In this document: one piece after another, positions 11,999 to 23,600 of the stretch
Layout: each line of letters begins with the position of its first letter
Numbering within the stretch: the stretch's first letter is position 1
DNA from: Tribonema minus
Lineage: Eukaryota; Sar; Xanthophyceae; Tribonematales; Tribonemataceae
Assembly (NCBI GenBank): GCA_017506865.1
Contig: JAFCMP010000553.1
Span: forward strand, 372,001-436,000
Length of the DNA: 64,000 bases
Direction: 5' to 3'
Notes under the pieces: generated by a model
Seen by the model: the letters and a program-made list of their open reading frames with translations, nothing else
Told to the model about the DNA's origin: nothing
The model's database searches: none
Position numbers and translations under genes: made by a program

Positions 11999-13368
11999 CG
12001 TGCTGCATGCGACAAGGCAAGGTGTGGTCATGAGCGTCTGCAGCGAAACCTAACCCTAACTCTAGCTCAAACCCTAGCCATGATGTCGCTGTTGCATCAC
12101 GATGGCGCGGTGATGCTGGTGTCCTGCCTGACGCCACCGGGCGCTGCACTAAAGTTGGCGGTGCGGTGTAATTTACCCAGTGGTGGCAGCCAGGAATGCA
12201 CAGGCTCAATCATGGCTGCAGCAGGTGCTATTGTGAGCCGCTGTGGGGGTTGCTACCTAGACCGTGTCCATACGGAAGAAAAGAAAAGGCAGCGCGATGA
12301 CGCAGTACACCCCCTAAGTAGACCCTGGTGATGATGGGTTAGGGGTTAGGTGTAGAATTGGAATTAGCATTAGGGGTAGGGTTAGGGTTAGGATAAGGAT
12401 TAGGTTTGGGTTAGGGTTAGCGCTAGGGTTAGGCCTGCCGCCAGCGACGCACCAACTACAGACGGACCCTGCTGGCAGCAGGTGCCAATGCTCAGGTAGC
12501 CGCAGGAGCTGCTGTACCACCCGAACCCCACCATGCTGGTGGTCAAAATCAGCATGTAATTACCGACTGCAGACGAGCACTGCTGCGACTCCTGCGACCT
12601 GACCGAAGGTCTGACCGCCACACCCTGCATGCATCTCAGCAGCTGCAGTCAGCATTGAATGGAGGGACTGTGTCTTTGGGGGTAGGGGCAGGGTGGTGGT
12701 TGGAGGTAGCCCTTACATTAAGAGTTAGCAATAAGAGAAGAGCACGTGTGAAAGCATGGAGTGACTCTCCAGTGGCATCGGTGCTGTGTATTGCCACCTC
12801 TCCAAGCAGCCTCCGCAGCACCAGGTCATCCTGCAGTACTGCAACTTCACAGTAGCTCTGTACTTCAGCTCTCTGCGTGTGCTCTGTCCCTCTGCGGCAT
12901 TCCCACGTGGTACAGCCTTCATGTTGTAGAGTTGAAGTAGACTTTAAGTAGCTGCGTACTCCATACATACCCATACAGATGTGCTCATCGTTGTCCTGAC
13001 TGCGCGCCACACCTCCCAGGGTCACAGCAGCAGCCGCCGAACACCACGTCACCTTCCGGCGCCATCAGTTTCATGGCGTCAATACATAGAACCCAACGTC
13101 ACCCGCACCGCGCACCGCAACTCCCAGGGTAACCGCAGCAGCAGCAGCCGAGCGGCCCGTCAACTTCCGGCGCCGCCAACCCCATGGCCTTGTTCACACG
13201 CGTTCACACATCGCGTCTTTCAACTGCAACTCTAGCTGCTGCCGCCACCACCACACGCAATCATGGTGTCAATCTCACCTCCAATGTCGCCCGCACTGCG
13301 CACCGCAACCCCCAGGGTCACCGCAGCAGCTGCTGAGCGGCACGTCAACTTCCGGCGCTGCCAACCTC
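10584..13368. other. Gene-poor stretch with telomere-like words
   Basis: This is the upstream region of the methyltransferase gene and of the large + strand gene. An uninterrupted + ORF at 11307-11816 (169 codons) has no recognisable motif and may be a fortuitous GC-rich ORF or a small gene. Telomere-like words cluster at about 12045-12080 and 12335-12435 (GGGTTAGGGTTAGG and variants). From about 13010, three imperfect copies of a segment (CCAGGGTCACCGCAGCAGC ... CTTCCGGCGC) lead into the first exon of the large gene. Confidence 0.5.
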
Positions 13369-14660
13369 ATGGCGTCGTTCAAGCACACGGAGCGCACTTC
13401 GCGTGCACCGCCACACGGACACGGAGGCCTGCGGCGCGTGGGCAGGGCAGTCGCTTTTGCCATCGCGCGCGGCAGGGGCGCGCCGGCCAGTCTGGGCAGC
13501 GATGCTCAGCCGCTCACGAGCGAGGTCGCACAGGTGATCATGAATTCATCATTCGTAAATTCACCAACCGGATGAACATGAGTTGATTGGCGAATGCGGG
13601 CTCACTATTCTGACAGCTGCTGCAAGCTGTGTGTAAGAAGTACCTGAAGTGGGAGTCTCGGCAGCGATGCTCAGCCGCTCACGCGCAAAGGTCGCGCAGG
13701 TGACCATGAAATCATGGATGAATGAATGAACGATGCATTCATGCTGATTGCGTGAGGATGGGCGAGTGAAACACGAGTTCAACGGGCAGTGTGGCATGGC
13801 TCATTGGTCTGACACATGCTGCAAACTGTGTGTAAGAGGTGCTTGAGGTAAGACTCTCGGCAGCGATGCTCAGCCGCTCACGCGCGTGGCCGCAGAGGTG
13901 ATCATGAATTCATGGATGAATTGACTGCGCCATCATGCTGCCGTCGCAGCGGCAGCTGAGTACACCATGTCTGAGCGGTCTCCATACCTACATGCGCTTG
14001 TGTTGAACGCTGCTTTGTGCTTGCAAACCACATCTGCAGCTGGTGGCGCGCCAGCCGTCGCGGCGGCAGCTCGGGGACGCCACCCCTGAGCCTAACTCTA
14101 ACCCTACCCTAACCCTATCCCTCTATACCTACATGCACACACTTGTCTTGACTGTTACCTTTGTGTTGGTGAACTGCATCTGCAGCTGGTGGCGCACCTG
14201 CCGTCGCGGCCGCAGCTAGAGTACACCATCCCTGAGCCTGACTCTAACCTTAACCTCACCTTAATCCTGACCTTCTATGCCTACCTACATACACTTGTCA
14301 TTGACTGTTGCCCTTGTGCTGGCAAACCGCATCTGCAGCTCATGGCACAACTGCCATAGCTGCGGCAGCTCACGTATGCCACCCCCGAGCGGGCTCCATA
14401 CGTACATACACTTGTGTTGAATGCTGCTTTATGCTTGTACACCGCATGTACAGTTGGTGGCGCGCCTGCCGTCGCGGCGGCAGCTGGAGTACGCCATGTT
14501 TGAGAAGTATACCTACATACACTGTTGTTGACTGCTGTAAGAGAAGTACACCTGCATACACTTTTGTTGACTGCTGTAACTGCTTTATGCTTGTCATCTG
14601 CAGCTGGTGGCGCGTCTGCCATCGCGGCGTCAGCTTGAGTACGCCATGCCCGAGCGATCT
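13010..14660. repeat. Tandem arrays of exon-edge copies at the 5' end of the large gene
   Basis: Three arrays follow one another. At about 13015-13360 a CCAGGG(T)...CAGCAGC...CTTCCGGCG unit occurs three times. At 13492, 13655 and 13856 the exon end GGCAGCGATGCTCAGCCGCT recurs, each time followed by a possible GTGA donor and a GATCATGAATTCAT-like intron start. From about 13940 to 14650 the exon start CTGCAGCTGGTGGCGCG ... GCAGCTGGAGTACGCCATG occurs six times at about 100-150 bp spacing (near 13940, 14036, 14184, 14334, 14450 and 14602). The sixth copy is the only one that runs on into a long open frame. One copy carries an in-frame stop (GCCATAGCTGCGG). Confidence 0.85.
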
Positions 14661-17600
14661 CTGTATAAGCCTGGCACCAGCATCACATTTGGCAGTACCA
14701 TTACACTGCAAGCCAAGCACGGCGGTGAGCAGCACACTGAGTAATATAGCGTTAACACTGGGTTGGGGTTAGGGTTAGGGTTGCGGTCACTGCCTGCAGC
14801 GGTCAGTGATCACAGAGCACCCTACAGATTGGGATGTCAAGGCCGCCCCAATTACCGTCGTATGTAAGTCTACACATGTGCATGCCTGGTACTTCAGATA
14901 TGATTGTCGCCTTCTGCAGCATCAGGGGGTGCAAGCCGAACACAGTGTGCAGCTCACTGAGTGCATCAACGTCAGCAATGCCTGATGCAACAAACTGCCA
15001 TGTGTGACGCACATTAGCATGTGAACTTTCGCCGTGATCTGCCTTTCTTGGGCACAGTTTGTCTATGTTCGCAGCCGTTGCCTCTCAACCCTAGCCCTAA
15101 TCCTGCTCTAACGCTAACCCTAGGCTTCATACGCACCTCTACTCGCCGAACCCCGAGGACTGGGCGTCCACTCTTACCCTAACCCTAAACCCTGTCTGTC
15201 TCTAAAGCAGAAACTGTGTGCTGCTGAGGCGTTCTCGTCTGCGGTTGCCAGTGTTCCTGCAAAGCAGTGCCTCACCCCCGCAGCAAGTACCTCATTTTGA
15301 AGCGGCACCTTGGAGTTGATGTGCAATATGTGCGTGCAGTATGCTGCTTCCACAACAGACCTGAAACGCTGCCCACGCACCTTCGAGTGCTTGAGCTTGA
15401 CTTTCCGCACTCGCTTCTCGCACCTCGTGCGGGCCTGCGCCCTCGCCGCATAACTTCAAGTACCTGAAGTTGGCATTCATCATGTTCGTGCAGGCCACCT
15501 CATGTGCTCCGTCGGCCACCCCGCGCGCGCCTGCGCCCTCTCCCGCATAACTTCATCCACTTGAAGTTGACTTTTGCCTCATGTCATGTTCTGTGCAGGC
15601 CACCTGATGTTCTCCGCCGGCCACCCCGCGCGCGCGTGCGCGCTCGGCGCGCAGCCCAATGCGCTCATGACGGTGTGGAGCCTGGGCGCGCAGGAGGGCG
15701 CAGCGCCGTTGCGCTACGGCGACGCCATCCTGCTGCAGGTTTGTACATACCTGAGCTAGGAGGATATGTTCAGGTGTAAAGTGTTTGTGTAGTGTAACGG
15801 GTGCGGAGCCTTCGTTGCCGCTGTGCTGTCAGACGCCATCCTGCTGCAGGTGTGTGCGTGCCTGCCCGGTCTGTCTGTACATATCTAATTCATGAAGAGA
15901 CGGCTTCGCATGCACACCCCCTGCATGGACACCGACGCAGAGTCATCTGCATCTACCATATCTCAAAGTACCGTACTGATATGCCAGCTGTGCGGCATGG
16001 CTCTCCTTTTAAGAGGTTTTAATAGGGCAATCGCATACCCTACAAACCCACTCATGCCTCTCCGTACATACCGTATACACCTATGCAGGTTGGGCGGCAC
16101 GAGGTGTTCGGCTCGAGCCTTAGGTGTGGCTCCTTGCATACCTTGTGTACCCACTCATGCCGCTCGATACATACCGTATGCACATGTATTATACATACCC
16201 CTGTACAGGTGGGGCAGCACTAGGTGTGCTTGGCTCGAGCCTCTTTGCTTGGCTCGAGCCTCTTTGCTTGGCTCGAGCCTCTTTGCATACCCTACATGCC
16301 CACCTCATGCCTCTCGATGCATACCGTGCATACCCAATACAGGTTGGGCGGCATGAGGTGCTCGGCTCAAGTCTCATGGTAAGGCCCTCCAGCGGCACAG
16401 AGACCAAGGCCATCATTAGCGCGGCTGAGGTGGGCACGTGCCACAGAACAGCGCGCAAGAGGTATGTATGTACCGTATAGTTGAGAAGTTGAAGTATGTG
16501 CTCATGGTACTTTTTGTGGATTCTCGCTTAGGGCGCGAAAGAGTACATCATGCGTGTACGTTGGAAGCATATAGATGTTTGATGGGTGCCCCAAAGACAG
16601 AGCAGTGATTTGAGGTGATGCTTTGAGCGGCAGAAGTAAAGAATGTTGGCTTTGCTTTCTTATGCGTGCTTATGGGGCACTCTTGGGCTACTGATGCTTT
16701 CGCAGCACGTTCAACAGCACTGTGCGCAGATGTCCACTTGTTTTCATGACATGTGTACAAGTGCTGAATATTTTCTGAAGTAGCTTATTCGGAGTTGCAG
16801 CTGGCGATAGTTTTGGAGCAGGCTTTCACGTATTCCTTTCTTGTGTAGGTAATGGTAGTTGCATCTGCACACAGCCGCCCAGTGGCGGATGCAGGGACCG
16901 CAAGCAGCTCGGCCAGCAGCAGCAGCAGCACCAGCACCAGCACCAGCACCAGCACCAGCAGCACCAACACCAGCAGCACCAGCAGTCACAAAACTGCTTA
17001 ACCTGCTATGCATGTCCAATTTTTGTCATAGTCCTACGTGTGCAGTTGTTTCATCGCGAAGGATGCGGCAGCGTAACACCATGAATGAATGACTTGATGA
17101 CCTGCAAAAGTGAATGGCAAAGATTGACAAGCTCATACATCTGCCCGTAACTTGCTCGCCATGCGGGCATCCGCAGCGAGATTGTTCCAATGCTGCGCTG
17201 CCCCTATGTGGCTTGTACTGTGGTACTTGCGGTACTTTATTTACTTGCGCTTGAGGGGCGGAATTCCTATGAAAAATGCAAGATATGCAGCTCTTGTGCT
17301 AGTGTCAAGCATGTGCTGTTGTACGGATTTTTGAAGCTGACATTTCCACATGGTTGCTGATCGCTGCTGCAGCGTGGGAACTCCTGTGAACATCAACTTC
17401 CGCTCCAAGAATCTCGAGAAGGCCAAGCACCTGGGCCGCTGGGTCATCGCGCGTGCACGCACACGCAGCAGCGCTCAGGTATATAAGGGCGCCGCTGCAC
17501 TTACTTATTTCCGCTTGAGCAGCAAAACCCCTATTTCACATCACGTGATAGCTGTACTGCCCTGCCGACACCTGCTGTGTAAATCTTCAACTTGAACTTG

Positions 17601-20600
17601 CTGTGCGGCTGCGTCGTCGCACGCAGGCGCACCCGCAGCAGCGCTCAGGTACTGTGCGGAGCACTGCTGCACACTGTCTTCACAGTCTGACGCACTCTAG
17701 TGCTAGAAGTGCAGATTCAACTTTGAACTTGCCCAAAGGCAGCTCGTGCGCATGTGCACTTGGGGCAGCGCTCAGTCGTTTCGGGGCGCCGCTTTACTAC
17801 CTCAAAAGCATTGCACGTCACCAGTGACGTGTCGCGCGCAACTTTAACTTGAACTCTGGGCTTGCTAAGCATCCGACTTCATTAGTGCATCGCCGATTGC
17901 AGAGCTTGACTCGCCACTAAACTCTATCATTCCACATTCAATGAACATCAACAGGTGACGCGCCTGCTTCAGCTGAAGCTCACACGCTCCGGGCTTCCAT
18001 GGCATGGCTCGCCCTTCAGACTCCGAGCGAAGCTGCAGAGTGCGCGCCTGGGGGGAAAAGAGATTACGTAGGCAGTGTTTGTCGCGGTTTGAAGGGGGAG
18101 GCAGCGCGTCTCACCAACAATACTTTATCATTCGTGATTGGCCGTACCCATCATAGCCCTGACGTGACCCTGACCATGACCCTAGCCCTAACTGTGCGCG
18201 TTCCAGCATTGATACACCGCAGTGACCGATGCGATGTGGGTGTGCTCATCCTTCCTCAACAGCTGTGGGGCCGCACCTGCTTCAACGGGGTGCAGTTCAG
18301 GCACGTCACCGATACCGCACTTCAAAGGTTAATCAGAACTTCAATCCACGCCGTGCGCTGAGCGCTAACATCACCTCAAATACCTACCTACCCCAGGGCG
18401 GCGAGGTGTGCCACATGGACGAAATCGTCCTGCAGCAGCAGCGGCTGAGCCTCGCATCGCACGGGCCGAGCACTGCCAGCCTCATCTATTAACCTACCTA
18501 CCCCCAAGGCCGTACTACTGAGCGCTGACACCTCCTCACCCTCCAAATTCACCCATGTACCTACCTACCCCAGGGTGGCGAGGTGTGCCACATGGACGAG
18601 ATAGTTCTGCAGCAGCAGTGGCTGTGCCTCGCATCGCACGGACCAAGCACCGCCAGCCTCATCCCATGCGGCAGCGGCCTATCAGGCCTGGCATCAACGG
18701 CTCAGCAGAAACAGGGGGGCAAGGGGGGTGGGGGTACCCCCGGATCTGCCCCCGCGTCCGCTTGGGGGTGGGAACCCCCCATGTCAGATGAGATGGCATG
18801 CATGTGGAGGGTGCACCTGGTGTCGATGCCGGTGAGTACAGATGAACTGCTATGTGTACCGTGCAGTACATGTGTATTTTTGAGCGTACAAGGGCAGTCA
18901 TGGAGTTGAGGCTGTGCACCACAATGATGGCTAGCGTGCATGTGAAGGGTGTACATGGTGTCGCTGCCGATGGCTGCAGCTGTACTGCTGAGAGTACATG
19001 TGTACTGCTGGTTTGTGCCCTCGGAGCAGTTGAGTTCACAGATGCATGTTCGTCTCAATGCCCTACAAAGGGGCCTAGGAATCGTCACTGCACTGTGCAG
19101 GTGCATGTGGAGCGCGATGGCACGTCTGTCTGCAGCATCACCAGTGTTCAAGCTCTTAAGACGCAGCGCAGGCTAGGTTGCTGTGCACCCTGAGAACAGA
19201 CTGGACACCTGGCCTCTCATGGGGAGGTCATAAACACAGCTCCATGAGTGCAAGAGCATGCTGCCGACAGCCATGCTGACGTTGATCACAGTGCATACGG
19301 TCTCCCAGCAAGGCGGCTCATGACCTCTTGACGCTTGTCACTAGTCCACATGAAGCCTGAACACCCCTTGAACCCACCCCCAAGCCTACCAAAAGTGATG
19401 ACTCTGACCCAGCCCTATCCCTAACCCTATCACTCACCTCACCCCAGGCCATAGCTGGTCCTAAGTTAATGGTTTGATGCTCAATTTGCTTCTGCTTGAG
19501 GGGCGGAAACCCTATCACAGCGATGTGTTTCTACTTGCAAGGTACGTACTGCAAATCTGCTTGTCCGTGCCGTCACTTGCTGCCAGGTGGACACGCTTGC
19601 CTAGATTGCGGCGCAGGACTCCAACCCTAACACAGACCCTAACCCGACCTTGGCCCTACTCTATGTATGTAATTGCCAGGTGCAAGCGCCTAATTAGGTT
19701 GCGGTGCAGGACTGAGCTCTAACCCTACGACCCACATCAACCCTAAACCACCCTAACCCTTTGACCAATCCTAACCGCAACCCTGTATCTAACTTTAAAC
19801 CACTTGATGCAACTGCCAGGCGGACAGGCTCACAGAGGTGGCGGGTCAAGAATGTGACTGCGCAGGTTACCCTAACTCTAAACATCCCTAACCCTCTGAC
19901 CAATCCTGACCCTAACCCTGACTGTTTGCCGCACTCATGTAACTGCCAGGTGGACACTCTCACAGAGGTGGCGGGCCAAGAGCGTGACTGCGCTGCACAA
20001 GAGCAGCTGGCCATCAGCAAGAGCCGGCGACTGCAGCGGCACGCCGAGCGGGTGGCGCGCGCGGCGGAGGCGCGCGCCGCCGCTGCTGCGCGGCCGTTGT
20101 CTGCATGCCAGGTCAGTCGCACTTGACATTGCCATGCAACCACATAGAAGTATTCAAGTTGCACTAAGTAGGCTGACGCTGCTGCTGCTGCTGCTGCTGC
20201 CGCTGCGCAGCCGTTGTCAGCATGCCAGCTCTTCCAAACACACACTCAACTGATGTACTTTGCGCGCCGCCGCTGCTGCGCGGCCGTTGTCAGCATGCCA
20301 GGTCAGTCGCGTTTCATACGTGCTGTCCAAACACATACTTGGAAGTACTCAACTAAGCTGACGCTGCTGCTGCTGCGCGGTCATTGTCTGCATGCCAGGT
20401 CAGTCACACTGTACACTGCTGCGCGAACACACATTGCACCATGCTGGCGCTGCTACTGCTGCTGCTGCTGCTGCTGCTGCAATACGCACACTTGACCAGG
20501 CTGATCTCGCTTGACTTGACCACACATGAGGGGGGAAGCTCTTCAGCAACAGTGCATTTGGCGCATTTGAACCCGAGAAGAACGCGTGCCCAATCATCTC

Positions 20601-23600
20601 CATCCATTGAGTTTCGGTCTTTATGGAAGTACTCGCCGATGACGCGCTCTGCTGAAATGAATTTGGGCAGCTTTAATAACATACTTTTGAAATATTATCA
20701 ACTGTGTTGACGGTCGTCACTGACGCCTTCGTAATACCGCTATACCATTTGTCCTCAGGCCGGGTCTGGCAGTGTAGCAGCGTCTCTGCATCCTACGATG
20801 GAGGCACGCTACATTGAAGCCAGCCGAAGGTGAAGTTCACCCTTGATCATTGAAGTTTGGTGTTGATGACCGGTTGTTGCTACGTAGGTCTTGGGTTATG
20901 GTCATGACTATTGGATTTTCATCTTGCCTTCGTTCCTCAGACTGTTATATTGTTCGCTGGCAGTGCCGCAATGGGTGCCACTAGGGTTAGGATCAGGGTG
21001 TCGAACCGTCACCCTAGCTCTGTCTGTCATGCTCTATAACTGATCACCGGCTTCAGATTCTCTTTGCATACGACAGCTGTAGACTAGGGCAGGTATGCTA
21101 ACTCTCAGGCATGAACGTACGGACGTGTGCTGCCGAGGGTTAGTCTAGCCCTAACCCTAACCCTGAGTTAACTTACGGACCTGTGCTGCTTAGGGTGATG
21201 CTAACCCTAACGCTTACCCTAACCCTGACCCTAAGGTAACTTGATGATGCAGCACTGATAGTCGGCATGCCGGTTGTGTCCCCATCGAGCCTATGTGCGC
21301 TTGTTGATCACATCGACATTGTGTTTCACCAAATAAAAGTCTCTACAATGCATCGCTGGTGTCAAAGCACGACAACGCTGGGCCTGATACACTGCGTTCG
21401 GGCCAGCGTTTGGGTGGCGATACTTCAACTTCGAAGTGCTGCGGAGCACTGTGTCATGGAGCCACTCCCGGCCTTCAAATCACGCCGCAGACGACCCTTA
21501 GCAACAGCGCAACATTCTCATGGCACTACGAGGGCTTGCAAACACGACCCGGCCGCAAGCCCGTTGTGCGCTGGCTGTCTCACCTTACAAATTTGCTGCG
21601 TGATACGTGCCCGCCTGCTCTTTATCAAAACCCGAACCCTGACCCTAGCCCTGACCCTGCGTGACGCGCACCTTGCGTTTTGTTATACGTACCTACCCAG
21701 GTGTGCGCGGCGCGCCAGACGGTGTGCAACTTCACCCGCCGGAGACAGGGCGCTAGCGGCAGTCTACGGGCCTAACAGCTCTTGGGGCAGGTATGTATAC
21801 TGTGCAAACATGCTGAGCATTGCACTCGCAGCAGCTCACAGGGCAGGCATGTGTGCTTCACAAAGATGTTGAGCACTGCACTGGCAGCTCACGGGGCATG
21901 TAGGTATGCACCGCAAAGATGCTGAGCACTGCACTCATAGGATCTTGTTGAAAGCCATTTTCGGATGGGAAAAGATTATGATAGCAGTGATTAGAGGTGT
22001 GCCAACAACGCCATAATCTGGAGCTGGTACGGCCACGTCGATGGAAGACTCTGCGGCTGGTGTCTGCGTGTCCAAATCCTGCACCCCCTTCCCCCCTCCA
22101 AAAGCTAATAAAGGGCAGCGAATTCCATTGCTCAACCTCAACGAAAATTTCTTACATTGCAGGCTAGCTGAAATGTCAAATAAAGGCAACAGCAAGGTGC
22201 TTTGCCGTCAACAAACCTGTGTCGATCGTGCCCAGCTGCATGTTGAGTGGTAAATTGCTGAGCACTGCTGTGCTGCTTCACCTGCAGAACCAGCATGGTG
22301 CTGTGAATTCCGCTGCAGCAGCAGGGCAGCAAAACCACTTCCACGTGCCTCTGTGGTCCCTGCCCCCTGCACGCTGCGCGTAGGTTGTGCAGTGCTCTGC
22401 TCCTTCAACTGCTGATGAGACAGCGCAAACAAGACAGACAAAATTATATTATGCTGCATGCTGCTCACTGAAGCCGACAGTATCAGCAGGCAAATATAGC
22501 CAGCAGCAATGTCCATGCGCGCGTTTGCCACAGAAAAGAAGCAGCGCAGCAAGCCAGACGAGGCAGGGCCAGTGCCTCCAAGCGGTTGCGACACCGCGGC
22601 ACTCGATCGGACAATGACGACGGCGGCCAGAGCAGCGGCGAGAGCACTGAGGTGAGCAACGTCAGTGTCGCTTTTGCTGCATGTGGGCAGAACCCTAACC
22701 CTAAGTTTTGATGGACTTGAAATTGATGTTGGTCAACGTACGTGAACCCTGCCCTACTAGAAATCGTAGGGTACCCTATATTGAACTCCGCCGCTAGCAC
22801 TATGGGCATCTTGGCTGCACGCCTGGACGATCATGTAAGGTTTAGGGACTAGGGTTAGGGTTACAGTAGGGATTACTTTAAAGGAGGGATTACGTTCTTT
22901 GTCAGCGACTGCATGCTGCCAGCAGCATGATGAGCTGAGAGCGACTTAGCGGGCCCTTTGGCTGCTTACGCGTGAGGGTCCGCTTGTAAATGTGGGGTAA
23001 CTGCTGCATGCTGCTCCGCAATTGAAGCCCTTCTACCAATGTAAGACAAGTAGAAGAATACAACTCAGATAGACATGACACTCACCATAGTAACCCTGAA
23101 TGCTGCTGCCGTCCGTGTGCAGGAGCGGAATTCGCGCCTTGGTTCACTGGCCAGTGTGCATGTGAGTGAGTCCCAAACGTTATGAGTCATCAAGTCAATC
23201 AACGAGTAGAAACGCGTAGCCAAGTCACTCAACGAGTGGCGTATGGTGCCCCCTGAGACACATGCTCAGCTACCATGACAATGATGTTGAAGTTGCCTGC
23301 CTGGCCGGAGGATTGCTTGCAGTATGTGTGAATGTTGCCAGGTGTGCTGCCCCATGTAGCAAGCCACTACGAAGCTGCAAGCACGAGTGCGCATGCAGTT
23401 GGTGACAGCCTGGTCGACCAACACCTCCTCATTACCCTCAAAAGCCAGCAGATGCTACGTCCACGGATGCCACGTCCACTGGGGGGCTCACTTCTGGAGA
23501 GTGGGCTTGCCCTTTCTCTCTTTGGCACGTCGGCAGCATTAGCAAGCCTTGCAGCAGACTATGCACTTCTTCATCACTTGCTGCACGTGCGTTGCCGCCG

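Noticed and set aside
13000-14660. CRISPR-like array
   Set aside because: The repeats are long, degenerate and contain exon edges, with spacers that are themselves related; the organism is a eukaryote.
16917-16985. CAGCAGCACC run as a coding repeat
   Set aside because: A trinucleotide microsatellite in an intron; no exon borders or conserved flanks support translation.
18152-18362. Longer exon around 18263 ending at CAAAG|GTTAAT
   Set aside because: That end is phase 2 and the next exon would then read out of frame; the shorter end at 18304 keeps phase 0, though its donor is weak.
22207-22660. Overlapping ORFs on both strands as genes
   Set aside because: One frame (22486-22650) could be an exon of the large gene, but phase support is thin; the minus-strand ORFs are probably shadows.
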